Assembly (NCBI RefSeq): GCF_003254475.1
Contig: NZ_QFYQ01000002.1
Location: 248,001 to 312,000, forward strand
Origin: Phenylobacterium soli
GTDB taxonomy: Bacteria > Pseudomonadota > Alphaproteobacteria > Caulobacterales > Caulobacteraceae
Length of the DNA stretch: 64,000 bases
Direction: 5' to 3'
The translations under genes and the position numbers were made by a program. Positions within the stretch are counted from its first letter, which is position 1; every line of letters begins with the position of its first letter. This document shows, in pieces, positions 6,798-17,234 of the stretch. Below the pieces are notes generated by a model. It did no database searches, was not told the origin of the DNA, and was given only the letters and a program-made list of their open reading frames with translations.

Positions 6798-9614
6798 ATG
6801 CCCACCTTCACCGTCGTCGACCAGGCGCAGATCGACGCCAATCCGACCTCCGTCACCAACGCCTTCTTCCCCTCGAGCCCGGGCATCAGCCTCGACGCCG
6901 CCTCGCTGGCCATCGTCCACGGGACGAGCTCGATCAGCTTCTATGACGGCAGCCTGGCCCCGCTCGGCATCGGCGCCGGCCTGCTGATCACCTCGGGCAC
7001 GGTTCCGGGGACCGCCAACACCGTTCCGGACTTCGGCCAGGACAACCAGATGGTCGGCGACGCCGACCTCGACGCGGTGGTCAACACGGTGTTCGCCACC
7101 TCCTCCTTCGACGCCACCTCCATCGCCTTCAACTTCACGGTCAGCGATCCCTCGATCACCGGCATCAGCTTCAAGGTGGTGTTCGGCACCGACGAATATC
7201 CCGAGTGGGTCGACCAGTTCGTCGACATCGGCGTGGTGATGGTCAACGGGACCAACGTCGCCTACTTCGGCAACGACCCGGCCGCCCCGCTCAGCGTCAT
7301 CGGCTCCAACCTCGCCGCCGGCTACTTCCTCGACAACCAGGACGGCCACCTGCCGATCGAGTACGACGGCGTTTCCAACGTCCTGACCGTCTTCGCCCCG
7401 GTCCACCAGGGCGTGAACACCCTGAAGATCGCCATCGGCGACACCGGCGACCACATCCTCGACAGCGGCCTCTTCATCTCGGGCCTGACGGGCACGACGA
7501 CGCCGGTCAGCGGCGTCAGCCTCGACGTGACCGGCACCGCCGGGAACGATGTCACCCAGGGCACGGGCGCCAGCGAGAACATCGCCGCCCTGGCCGGCAA
7601 CGACTCCGTCAACGCCGCCGGCGGCGACGACGTGGTGGCCGGCGGGACCGGCGACGACACCATGGCCGGCGGCACGGGCAACGACTTCCTCGACGGCGGC
7701 GACGGCAGCGACGTGGCGGTGTTCTCCGGCGCCTCCTCCGACTACCAGGTCAGCCTCGAATCCGACGGCAGCTACCAGGTGAAGGACCTGGCCGGCCTCG
7801 ACGGCACGGACACGGTCAAGAACGTCGAGAGCCTCGAGTTCTCGGACGGCGCCTTCGCCCCCTCGGCCATGGTCAACGGCGGCGCCGGCATCGTCGGCAC
7901 CGCCCATGACGACGTCATCTCCCTGACCGTCGCCCCGCCGCTGCAGCCCCTCGCCACCGACGCCGCCGACACCGTCTCGGCCGGGGCGGGCGACGACAGG
8001 ATCACCACCGGCGGCGGCGACGACGTCATCCACACCGGCGCCGACAAGGACCAGGTCTGGGCCGGCGCCGGCGACGACACCATCTACGTCGACCAGGGCG
8101 GCGACGAGATCTGGGGCGACGCCGGGACCGACACCGTCGTCTTCTCCGGCGCCTCCGGCGACTACCTGATCGCCAAGACCGGCGACGGCTACGCGGTCAC
8201 CGACCAGCGGGCCGGCGCTCCCGACGGGACGACCCAGCTCGTCGGCGTCGAGCAGGCCGCCTTCTCCGACAAGACGATCACCCTCGGCGCCGCGGCTCCG
8301 GTGAACCACCCGCCCGTGATCTCCGGCCCGGTGACCGCCGCCGCCACCGAGGACGGCGCGGCGGTGGGCCTCAACGCCCTCGCCAACGCCAGCGACCCCG
8401 ACGCCGGCGCGGTGCTGACCGTCGTCAACGTCCCGACGAGCCTCCCGGCGGGCGTCACCTACGACGCCGTGACCTCGACCTTCACCCTCGATCCGGCGAA
8501 CGCCGCCTATCAGGCGCTGGGCCAGGGCCAACAGACCACCGTCACGGTCAACTACGGCGTGAGCGACGGCGCCGCCACCACGGCGGCCCAGGCTGTGTTC
8601 ACCGTCACCGGCGTCGACGACGCCCCGGTCGTCGCCGCCCCGATCGCCGACGCCGCCGGCCAGGTCGGCCAGGCCTTCAGCCTGACCCTGGCCCAGGGCG
8701 TCTTCAGCGACGTCGAGGGCGATGTCCTGACGCTGAAGGCCGGCCTCGCCGACGGCTCGGCCCTGCCCGCGTGGCTGACCTTTGACGCCGCCACCGGCGC
8801 CTTCTCCGGCGCGCCGACCGCGGCGGGGACCTACGCCATCCAGGTCACCGCCACCGATCCGAGCGGCCTTTCGGCCGCCGACGTCTTCACCCTGACCGTG
8901 GCGCCGCCCGCGGGTCTCAACTTGACGGGAACCGCCGGCGCCGACGTCCTCACCGGCGCGGCCACCGACGACACCCTCTCGGGCCTGGCGGGCGCGGACT
9001 CCCTCACCGGCGGCGCGGGCAATGACCTGCTCGACGGCGGCGCGGGCGGCGACAAGCTGGACGGCGGGGCGGGGATCGACACCGCCACCTACGCCAGCGC
9101 CACCGCGGGCGTCACCGTCAGCCTCGCCATCACCAAGGTCCAGGACACCCTGGGCGCCGGCAAGGACACCCTGGTCAACATCGAGAACCTGTTCGGCTCG
9201 GCCTTCGCCGACAAGCTGACCGGCGCCGGCTCGGCCAACGCCCTCTCGGGCGGCGCGGGCGCCGATACCCTGACCGGGGCCGGTGGGGCCGACCTGCTGA
9301 CCGGCGGGACCGGCGCGGACCGGTTCGTCTTCGCCCTCGCGGACTCCGCGACGGGCGCGCGCGACACGATCCTCGACTTCAGCCACGCCGAGGGCGATCG
9401 CATCGACCTGACCGCCATCGACGCCGTCGCCGGGGGCAAGGACCAGGCCTTCACCCTGGTTTCGGCCTTCAGTCACAAGGCCGGTGAGTTGGTCAGCGTC
9501 TTCGAGACCGACCACTACGTGGTGCAGGGCGACGTCAACGGCGACGCCGTCGCCGACTTCGCCATCAACGTCTATTCGCCGACGGCGCTCGTCGCCGGCG
9601 ACTTCCTGCTCTGA
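6798..9614 (+). CDS. RTX protein with choice-of-anchor L and Ig/cadherin-like domains
   Basis: A 938-residue acidic protein without a Sec signal. Residues about 30-230 match the choice-of-anchor L type (FKVVFGTDEYPEWV, then FVDIGVVMVNG). Ca-binding RTX nonapeptides (GGxGxDxxx) occur at about 264-302, 393-440, 708-765 and 815-843, for example GGTGNDFLDGGDGSD. Between them lie a cadherin/VCBS-like region (about 500-615) and a putative Ig domain (about 612-705, LPAWLTFDAATGAFSGAPTA). The C-terminal 95 residues (TILDFSHAEGDRIDL, then VAGDFLL) look like the serralysin-type export end. It is probably secreted by a type I system and acts at the cell surface or outside. No T1SS genes are adjacent. 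Confidence 0.88.
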   Translation: MPTFTVVDQAQIDANPTSVTNAFFPSSPGISLDAASLAIVHGTSSISFYDGSLAPLGIGAGLLITSGTVPGTANTVPDFGQDNQMVGDADLDAVVNTVFATSSFDATSIAFNFTVSDPSITGISFKVVFGTDEYPEWVDQFVDIGVVMVNGTNVAYFGNDPAAPLSVIGSNLAAGYFLDNQDGHLPIEYDGVSNVLTVFAPVHQGVNTLKIAIGDTGDHILDSGLFISGLTGTTTPVSGVSLDVTGTAGNDVTQGTGASENIAALAGNDSVNAAGGDDVVAGGTGDDTMAGGTGNDFLDGGDGSDVAVFSGASSDYQVSLESDGSYQVKDLAGLDGTDTVKNVESLEFSDGAFAPSAMVNGGAGIVGTAHDDVISLTVAPPLQPLATDAADTVSAGAGDDRITTGGGDDVIHTGADKDQVWAGAGDDTIYVDQGGDEIWGDAGTDTVVFSGASGDYLIAKTGDGYAVTDQRAGAPDGTTQLVGVEQAAFSDKTITLGAAAPVNHPPVISGPVTAAATEDGAAVGLNALANASDPDAGAVLTVVNVPTSLPAGVTYDAVTSTFTLDPANAAYQALGQGQQTTVTVNYGVSDGAATTAAQAVFTVTGVDDAPVVAAPIADAAGQVGQAFSLTLAQGVFSDVEGDVLTLKAGLADGSALPAWLTFDAATGAFSGAPTAAGTYAIQVTATDPSGLSAADVFTLTVAPPAGLNLTGTAGADVLTGAATDDTLSGLAGADSLTGGAGNDLLDGGAGGDKLDGGAGIDTATYASATAGVTVSLAITKVQDTLGAGKDTLVNIENLFGSAFADKLTGAGSANALSGGAGADTLTGAGGADLLTGGTGADRFVFALADSATGARDTILDFSHAEGDRIDLTAIDAVAGGKDQAFTLVSAFSHKAGELVSVFETDHYVVQGDVNGDAVADFAINVYSPTALVAGDFLL

Positions 9615-9649
9615 GGCAGGCCGGGACCGGCCCCCGCCGGTCTCGTCCC

Positions 9650-10663
9650 TCAGGCGCGAAGGTCCGCCTCGACCCTGTCGAGCACATCCCCCCAGCCACC
9701 GTGGCTCGGCTGGCGGACGAGGCGGACCGATGCGTACCAGGGGCTGTCCATTCGGCCCCGCAGCCAGCGCCAGTCGCAGCCCACCGCCGGCAGCAGGATC
9801 CAGGTCGGCTTGCCCATCGATGCGGCGAGGTGGGCGAGCGCGGTGTCGACGCTCACCACCAGATCCAGCCCCGCCACGATCCGCGCGGTCTCGAGGAAAT
9901 CCTTCGCCCCCGTCGCCGCCGGCGACAGGTCCCGCCCCAGCGCCGCCAGCCGCGCCGCGGCGGGCTCGTCCAGCGAGCGGTTGGCGTCGTTGGCGTGGGT
10001 CGCGCGGCCCTTCGCCATCACCCCGATCCCGCCGCCCGAGCCGAGCTCCACCGCCGGCGCCAGCGGCGGCGGCAGGGTCTCGAGCCTCACGCCCAGCCGC
10101 AGCGGCAGGCTGCCGGCGAAGACCCAGAAGTCGGCGCGCGTCCGGTCGTCCAGCTCGGGCGTGGCGCCCTCGAACAGCGGCGCGACCTCCGCCCCGCAGA
10201 AGTAGACGACCTCGCCCCCCATCGCCCGCAGCGGCGGCAGGAAGCGGGCGAACATGATCTGGTCGCCGAACCCCTGTTCGCCCAGCACCACGATGCGCTT
10301 GCCCGCCAGCGGCTCGCCGCGCCACTCCGGCCACGGCAGGGGCAGCTCGCGCACCCCGGTCTCCGGGACCTGCCGCCGGGCCTCGTGCAGCGAAAAGCCC
10401 TGCTCGTAATCCCCCTGCATCAGCCGGACGAGCGAGAGGTTGAACCGCGGCTTGGCCCACTGCGGCGCGGCGGCCATCGCCAGGCCGAACAGCTCCGCCG
10501 CCTCGGCGTCCCGCCCCAGACCGTAAAGCAGCGCCCCGAGCTCGTTCGCTGCCTTGGCCGGCTCCTGCGCCATCGCCGCGCGATAGAGCCGCTCGGCGCC
10601 CGCAAGGTCGCCCGCGTCCTGCGCCGCGCGGGCGTGATCGAAGAGGGTGGCGGCGGCGGGCAT
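9650..10663 (-). CDS. TPR protein with glycosyltransferase family 9-like domain
   Basis: A 337-residue protein. The first 90 residues are TPR-like helices (DLAGAERLYRAAMAQEPAKA, then FGLAMAAAPQWAKPRFNLSL). The remainder resembles the ADP-heptose:LPS heptosyltransferase fold, with RIVVLGEQGFGDQIMFARFL and LDLVVSVDTALAHLAASMGK; the D-T-A-x-x-H-L-A segment is the nucleotide-sugar site. TPR-GT9 proteins of this kind are common in Caulobacterales and are often linked to surface glycan or protein glycosylation. The acceptor cannot be read from sequence. It converges on the RTX gene with a 35-base gap and is followed upstream by nadE on the same strand. Confidence 0.85.
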   Translation of the reverse strand: MPAAATLFDHARAAQDAGDLAGAERLYRAAMAQEPAKAANELGALLYGLGRDAEAAELFGLAMAAAPQWAKPRFNLSLVRLMQGDYEQGFSLHEARRQVPETGVRELPLPWPEWRGEPLAGKRIVVLGEQGFGDQIMFARFLPPLRAMGGEVVYFCGAEVAPLFEGATPELDDRTRADFWVFAGSLPLRLGVRLETLPPPLAPAVELGSGGGIGVMAKGRATHANDANRSLDEPAAARLAALGRDLSPAATGAKDFLETARIVAGLDLVVSVDTALAHLAASMGKPTWILLPAVGCDWRWLRGRMDSPWYASVRLVRQPSHGGWGDVLDRVEADLRA

Positions 10664-10690
10664 CAGTCCGGTGTCATGCCGGTTTGCCCC

Positions 10691-12805
<2,115 letters not shown>

Positions 12806-12863
12806 AAGCCCTATCTATTGACGAGTGGCGCCGAGCGCCACCTTTGCAGGACGCCCCTCGGCC

Positions 12864-13118
12864 TCAGGCGTCGTGCATCCGCGCGGCATGGGCGACGTGG
12901 AAATCGCCGCTCACCGACAGCACGATCCAGTCGCCGGAATGGGCCACCACGGGCCCCTCGGGGGTCAGCACCTGGACGGCGGCCGCCTCGGCCACGGCGC
13001 AGGCGTCCTCGCCCAGCCACATCCACAACGTCTGCCAGTTCTTGCGGTCGCCGGGCGGCGGCACGCGCAGGGCGGCGCCGTGGTCGAACCGCGTTTGTGA
13101 AGCTCGGGCTAAGCGCAT
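12864..13118 (-). CDS. Small conserved-looking protein with PGDYG-like ending
   Basis: An 84-residue frame upstream of nadE on the same strand. The C-terminal part (VQVLTPEGPVVAHSGDWIVL, then SGDFHVAHAA) resembles short proteins in which V-x-T-x-x-G-x-x-x-A-x-x-G-D-x-I/V-V is followed by G-x-F/Y. Such proteins are often phage- or housekeeping-associated and have no assigned role. The N-terminal 20 residues are less convincing, so the real start may be internal. Competing frames on the other strand are Arg/Ser-rich. Function unknown. Confidence 0.5.
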   Translation of the reverse strand: MRLARASQTRFDHGAALRVPPPGDRKNWQTLWMWLGEDACAVAEAAAVQVLTPEGPVVAHSGDWIVLSVSGDFHVAHAARMHDA

Positions 13119-13209
13119 CGAACCGGGATGGCCTCTGGAGAATCGGACACTCGAACGGACGCCCAGTTCCGCCGTGACTCGGTCACCAGAAGCTTAATCG
13201 CGAAATTTT

Positions 13210-14037
13210 TCAGTGCGGCGGCTCGAGCCGGTCGCGCATGTCCCCATAGGGATAGACCGCCGTCGAGGGGCTCGAGGCCAGCGACGGCGAGACCGCGTGG
13301 CGGTGCGTCCTGCGCTTCGACTTCACGTGCTTGGCGTTCGCGTGCTTGGCCTGAGCGTGCTTCGCCTGAGCGTGCTTCGCCTGAGCGTGCTTCGCCTGGG
13401 CGTGACGCATGGGCCTGGCCGCGTGGTGCTTGGCCGCCGCCGTCTTGGCCACGGGCTTGGGAATCACCGCCTTGGTCAGGGCAGAGAGCTGCGCCAGACG
13501 GTTCGAGGGGTCGGTCACCCCCGGCAGGGCGGTGCGGGCCAGCGCCAGGTCACGGCCGGGCGCGTCGGCGAACCAGTCGCCGGCGCCGTCCGCGCCCTTC
13601 GGCACGATGTCGGCCGCGTAGATGTCGTAGGCCACGCAGTAGTCGAGGAGCTGCGGCTCGGCCGGCAGGCTCCGGGCGCAGCGCATCGAGGCGCGCATCA
13701 GCGCTTCCGGGCCGCCGTCCACATAGGTCTGCCGCACCTCGCGCCAGGCGCGCTTGACCTGGTTGGGGTCGGGATCGTCCGGCGCGTAGCGCAGGGGCGG
13801 GCTGGCTTCGGCCGGCGCGGTCATGCGCGGCGGCGGGGCGTTGAAGGTATGCGGCGCGCGGGCCGGGACGGCGAACCACCAGGCGAGCGCCGCCGAGGCG
13901 AGCACCGCCACGATCGCCGCCACCGCCACGCCCAGGCCAGGGCCGGGCCCCGGCCGCGGGCCGGCGTCTTCAGGCTCTTCGATCCCCTGGGGCGCGAACG
14001 GCTCGCGCGGGGTCCACGCATCCTCCGCCATGGCCAA
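13210..14037 (-). CDS. Membrane-anchored protein with AKHAQ repeats
   Basis: A 275-residue protein of unknown function. A Pro-rich cytoplasmic N-terminus precedes one transmembrane helix (GVAVAAIVAVLASAALAWWF, about 36-55). Next comes a periplasmic globular segment with conserved-looking cysteines (MRCARSLP, LDYCVAYDIYAADIV). The C-terminal region holds five or more imperfect AKHAQ pentapeptides, ends in a Lys/Arg/His stretch (AKHVKSKRRTHRHA), and closes with a short acidic/aromatic tail. The His/Lys-rich repeat suggests a polyanion, cell-wall or metal-binding tail, but that is inference. It diverges from the XRE gene across 183 non-coding bases. Confidence 0.75.
   Translation of the reverse strand: MAMAEDAWTPREPFAPQGIEEPEDAGPRPGPGPGLGVAVAAIVAVLASAALAWWFAVPARAPHTFNAPPPRMTAPAEASPPLRYAPDDPDPNQVKRAWREVRQTYVDGGPEALMRASMRCARSLPAEPQLLDYCVAYDIYAADIVPKGADGAGDWFADAPGRDLALARTALPGVTDPSNRLAQLSALTKAVIPKPVAKTAAAKHHAARPMRHAQAKHAQAKHAQAKHAQAKHANAKHVKSKRRTHRHAVSPSLASSPSTAVYPYGDMRDRLEPPH
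13326..13400 (+). repeat. 15-base tandem repeat encoding AKHAQ
   Basis: Five consecutive 15-base units, consensus CGTGCTTCGCCTGAG on this strand. The inner units are nearly identical and the outer ones diverge. The period is a multiple of three, so copy-number change keeps the minus-strand frame and lengthens or shortens the AKHAQ tract of the encoded membrane protein. Confidence 0.9.
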
Positions 14038-14220
14038 GGCAACACGGCAGGGCGATCTTCGGTTGCATGGGGGCCGATTGCACGGGCCGGGTAACGTTCG
14101 ACGTATCGCTGCGTAACACGGCTCTTTTCAAAGGCGAAACAATGGTCTTAACCTCTGCGGGTCAGGGCGCTGGGGACCATTAGTCCACCAAAAGAACGCC
14201 CGACCTTTGGGGAGGTAGAT

Positions 14221-14640
14221 GTGGCTGAGCGTTCCGCAAAGGCGCCAGACCCGATGGATATTGCCCTCGGGGCGGCGGTGAGAGTCCGCCGCAAATCAAT
14301 GGGTATTTCACAAGAGGCGCTCGCCGAGCAGTGCGGCGTCAGTTTCCAGCAGATCCAGAAGTACGAGAATGGCGCCAACCGCATCTCGTTCTCCAGGCTG
14401 GTGCAGATCTCGCGCGCCCTCAAATGCCGCGTGGTCGACCTGATGGACGTGCTCGACGCGCCTGATCGGGACCAGCCGGCCGACATCGACATGCTGAGCC
14501 GGATGCGCACGCCCGGGGCGGTCGAGCTGCTCGCCGCCTACGAACAGCTCAACGCCGACTCGCGCACCGCCCTCGTCGGCCTGCTCCGCACGCTGGCGAT
14601 CCAGCAGGAAACCCGCCCCCGGCACCGGGTGGTGGCCTGA
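14221..14640 (+). CDS. XRE-family helix-turn-helix transcriptional regulator
   Basis: A 139-residue protein starting at GTG with a good Shine-Dalgarno (GGGGAGG) six bases upstream. The overlapping ATG two bases earlier is in another frame. An XRE HTH covers about residues 15-72 ([20 protein letters not shown], then [18 protein letters not shown]). The C-terminal 50 residues are a helical extension ([20 protein letters not shown]) seen in a widespread alphaproteobacterial subfamily. It faces a tlpA-like gene across 31 bases. Its target is not visible from context. Confidence 0.92.
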   Translation: MAERSAKAPDPMDIALGAAVRVRRKSMGISQEALAEQCGVSFQQIQKYENGANRISFSRLVQISRALKCRVVDLMDVLDAPDRDQPADIDMLSRMRTPGAVELLAAYEQLNADSRTALVGLLRTLAIQQETRPRHRVVA

Positions 14641-14671
14641 CGGCCGCTCCCGCCGGGGGACGACGAGGCGG

Positions 14672-15304
14672 CTAGCCGGCCAGGGCCTTGTCGACGATCT
14701 TGCGCGCGCCCTCGCCGGCCCAGTCGGCGTCGGACGACACGCGGCCGCGCTCCAGGCCGTCCTTGCCGAAGATGATCGTCGTCGGCACGCCCTGGGCCGT
14801 CGGCTTGATCTCCCACGGCAGCTTGGCCTCCGGGTCGTTGTAGAAGGCGAGCGGCGCCTGGGCGGCGATGAACCGCTTGGCCTCGTCCAGGGCCTCGGGC
14901 TTGTCGATGGAGATCGCCACCACCGCCACCGGCTTGCCGGCATATTCCCGGGCGAGCGTCGCGAGGGTCGGCATCTCGATCTTGCAGGGCGCGCACCAGG
15001 TCGCCCAGAGGTTGGCCACCACCACCTTGCCCTTGAAGTCGGCCAGGGTGACGTCCTTGCCGCTCGCGTCCTTGAACACATAGGCCGGCGGCGGCTGGCC
15101 GTCGGCCGGGTGAGTCAGCTTGCGCAGCGGATCGGACTTGTCGGCCGACGCCGTCGCCGGCTCCGGCCCGGTATGCACCTCCGGCGGCTTTCGCGAAGCC
15201 TGCGCCGTGATGTAAAGAACCGCCGCGACGCCGATCAGTGCGGCGCCCCAAAGGGCCCAGGTCAGCATCCGGCCCTTGGGCTTCGCCGTGGATTGATCGC
15301 TCAT
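14672..15304 (-). CDS. tlpA: Membrane-anchored TlpA-like thiol:disulfide oxidoreductase
   Basis: A 210-residue protein with an N-terminal anchor helix ([20 protein letters not shown]) and a periplasmic thioredoxin fold carrying [16 protein letters not shown] (CAPC active site), then [11 protein letters not shown] with the cis-Pro. It should reduce periplasmic disulfides, classically in cytochrome c/oxidase maturation. The start ATG directly abuts the divergent argH ATG; the next candidate start, at the M of MLTWALWG, would lie about 36 bases inside. A much longer same-frame reading runs antisense through argH and was rejected. Confidence 0.93.
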   Translation of the reverse strand: MSDQSTAKPKGRMLTWALWGAALIGVAAVLYITAQASRKPPEVHTGPEPATASADKSDPLRKLTHPADGQPPPAYVFKDASGKDVTLADFKGKVVVANLWATWCAPCKIEMPTLATLAREYAGKPVAVVAISIDKPEALDEAKRFIAAQAPLAFYNDPEAKLPWEIKPTAQGVPTTIIFGKDGLERGRVSSDADWAGEGARKIVDKALAG

Positions 15305-15307
15305 ATG
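15302..15307. promoter_or_regulatory. Back-to-back start codons of tlpA and argH (CATATG)
   Basis: CAT at 15302-15304 is the tlpA start read on the minus strand, and ATG at 15305-15307 is the argH start. With no intergenic base, each gene's promoter and ribosome binding site must lie inside the other's coding sequence, or one of the true starts is internal: argH could begin at the ATG of MWGGRF at 15353, and tlpA at its second Met. Confidence 0.6.
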
Positions 15308-16720
15308 ACAGACGCTCCCTCTGACGCCCCGAAGTCCCAAAGCGGCCAGGCCATGTGGGGCGGCCGCTTCAGCGAGAAGCCCGCCGAGCTGATGCAGGCG
15401 ATCAACGTCTCCATCGGCTTCGACAAGCGTCTCGCCGCCCAGGACCTCGCCGGCTCCCGGGCGCACGCGGCGATGTTGCGCAAAGTCGGCGTCCTGTCGA
15501 GCGAGGACGAGGCCGCCATCCAGCAGGGCCTCGCCGCCATCGGCGCCGAGATGGACGCCGGGACCTTCCCCTTCCGGGAGGAGTTCGAGGACATCCACAT
15601 GAACGTGGAGGCCCGGCTGCGCGAGCTGATCGGGCCGACCGCCGGCCGGCTGCACACCGCCCGCTCGCGCAACGACCAGGTCGCCCTCGACTTCCGCATG
15701 TGGGTCCGCGAGGCCTGCGAGCGCACCCACGGCCAGATCCAGGCCCTGCAGCGCGCCCTCCTCGCCAAGGCCGAGCAGCACGCCGACGCGGTGATGCCTG
15801 GCTTCACCCACCTGCAGCCGGCCCAGCCGGTGACCTTCGGCCACCACATGATGGCCTATGTGGAGATGTTCGGCCGCGACGCCTCGCGCTTCGCCGACGC
15901 CCGGGCGCGGATGAACGAGAGCCCGCTCGGCGCCGCCGCCCTCGCCGGCTCGCCCTTCCCCATCGACCGCCACCAGACGGCGCAGGCGCTCGGCTTCGAC
16001 CGGCCGACCGCCAACTCCCTGGACAGCGTCGCCGACCGCGACTTCGCCCTGGAGTCCCTCGCCGCCGGCTCGATCTGCGCCATGCACCTGTCCCGGCTGG
16101 CCGAGGAGATCGTCATCTGGATGACGCCGCAGTTCGGCTTCGTTCGCCTGTCGGACGCCTTCACCACCGGCTCCTCGATCATGCCGCAGAAGAAGAACCC
16201 CGACGCGGCCGAGCTCGTCCGCGCCAAGGTCGGCCGGCTGATGGGCGCCTTCACCCAGCTCTCGACCGTCATGAAGGGCCTGCCGCTGACCTACTCCAAG
16301 GACATGCAGGAGGATAAGGTCCCGACCTTCGAGGCCTTCGACGCGCTCGAGCTGTCCCTCCTCGCCATGGCCGGCATGGTCGCCGACCTGCAGCCCAATG
16401 TGGAGAACCTCGCCAAGGCCGCCGGCTCCGGCTTCTCCACCGCCACCGACCTCGCCGACTGGCTGGTGCGCGAGCTCGGCCTGCCGTTCCGCGACGCCCA
16501 CCACGTGACCGGCGCGGCCGTGAAGCGCGCCGAACAGCTCGGCTGCGATCTGCCGTCCCTGCCGCTTTCGGAGTTGCAGGCCTTGAACCCGCAGATCACA
16601 GAGAAGGTCTACGAGGTGCTGACGCCGGAGGCCTCCGTCGCCAGCCGCAGGAGTTATGGCGGGACCGCGCCCGATCAGGTGCGCGCGCAGGTCCGCCGCT
16701 GGAAGGAGATCCTGGGATGA
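15305..16720 (+). CDS. argH: Argininosuccinate lyase
   Basis: A 471-residue fumarase/aspartase-superfamily enzyme that catalyses the last step of arginine synthesis (argininosuccinate to arginine and fumarate). Motifs in order: [10 protein letters not shown] near the N-terminus, [29 protein letters not shown], and the signature [12 protein letters not shown] at about 288-299. The length is typical. The frame is open further upstream, but that extension is antisense to tlpA and lacks homology, so the ATG abutting the tlpA start was taken. It overlaps the following lipoprotein gene by four bases, which starts an argH-lipoprotein-lysA operon. Confidence 0.97.
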   Translation: MTDAPSDAPKSQSGQAMWGGRFSEKPAELMQAINVSIGFDKRLAAQDLAGSRAHAAMLRKVGVLSSEDEAAIQQGLAAIGAEMDAGTFPFREEFEDIHMNVEARLRELIGPTAGRLHTARSRNDQVALDFRMWVREACERTHGQIQALQRALLAKAEQHADAVMPGFTHLQPAQPVTFGHHMMAYVEMFGRDASRFADARARMNESPLGAAALAGSPFPIDRHQTAQALGFDRPTANSLDSVADRDFALESLAAGSICAMHLSRLAEEIVIWMTPQFGFVRLSDAFTTGSSIMPQKKNPDAAELVRAKVGRLMGAFTQLSTVMKGLPLTYSKDMQEDKVPTFEAFDALELSLLAMAGMVADLQPNVENLAKAAGSGFSTATDLADWLVRELGLPFRDAHHVTGAAVKRAEQLGCDLPSLPLSELQALNPQITEKVYEVLTPEASVASRRSYGGTAPDQVRAQVRRWKEILG

Positions 16721-16950
16721 GGTCGCGACCCTTCGCCGGAGCCAAGGCGCTCCTCGTCCTCGGCCTTGCGGCCTTCGCCCTCGGCGGCTGCGGCAAGCTC
16801 GGCGATCTGGAGCGCCCGGGCCCGATGTTCGGCCACGCCCCGGCCGGCGCGGCCGAGCGCAACCAGAACCAGGATCCGAACCGCCCCGTTCAGACGGTCG
16901 ATCCGCGCGACCCGAACACCTCGCCCGCCACGCCGCGCGAACCTCAATAG
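16717..16950 (+). CDS. lptM: LptM-like small lipoprotein
   Basis: A 77-residue lipoprotein precursor. A signal with lipobox ALGGC places the lipidated Cys at residue 25, followed by [11 protein letters not shown], a degenerate form of the C-G-x-K-G-P-L motif of LptM/YifL. LptM proteins bind the LPS translocon LptDE, and small lipoproteins of this type are regularly found between argH or dapF-type genes and lysA. The mature tail is Pro/Asn-rich with [15 protein letters not shown]. The ATG overlaps the argH stop. The family call is good; an interaction with LptD is inferred. Confidence 0.75.
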   Translation: MRSRPFAGAKALLVLGLAAFALGGCGKLGDLERPGPMFGHAPAGAAERNQNQDPNRPVQTVDPRDPNTSPATPREPQ

Positions 16951-16961
16951 GAGCGCCCGCC

Positions 16962-17234
16962 ATGAGCCGTCCGAACTCCGCCCTGCTGAGCGGCGCCGCC
17001 GTTCTCGCCCTCGCCCTGGCCGTCGGCGCCTGCCAATCGCTTCCGGGAAGCCACGCCGCCCAGTCCCGCCAGCCGGCCGATCCGAACCGCCCGACGCGCA
17101 CCATCGACCCGCGCGACACCAGCGCCACCCCGGCCCCGCCGCGCACCCTGCCGATCCCCGGGACGGGAAGCGATCCGACCGCCGTGGCCCCGCCCGGCGC
17201 TCTGCCCGACCCCTACGCCAACCCGCCGCGATGA
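16962..17234 (+). CDS. Second small lipoprotein, related to the preceding one
   Basis: A 90-residue precursor with signal and lipobox AVGAC (Cys 24). The start has GGAGCG about 7-12 bases upstream; an earlier in-frame start would be antisense-like and Arg-rich. The mature part contains DPNRPTRTIDPRDTS, which parallels [15 protein letters not shown] in the previous gene, and then a Pro-rich tail. It is probably a diverged tandem duplicate sharing this motif. Its function is unknown and an outer-membrane location is likely. The stop overlaps the lysA ATG. Confidence 0.7.
   Translation: MSRPNSALLSGAAVLALALAVGACQSLPGSHAAQSRQPADPNRPTRTIDPRDTSATPAPPRTLPIPGTGSDPTAVAPPGALPDPYANPPR

Noticed and set aside
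6714..10460. A 1248-codon minus-strand frame across the RTX gene
   Set aside because: It is an artefact of GC-rich codon usage opposite the RTX repeats; the Gly/Val/Asp pattern mirrors the repeats and no domain is recognisable.
13326..13400. CRISPR-like array
   Set aside because: The units are contiguous 15-base tandem repeats without spacers, in frame within a protein; there are no cas genes.
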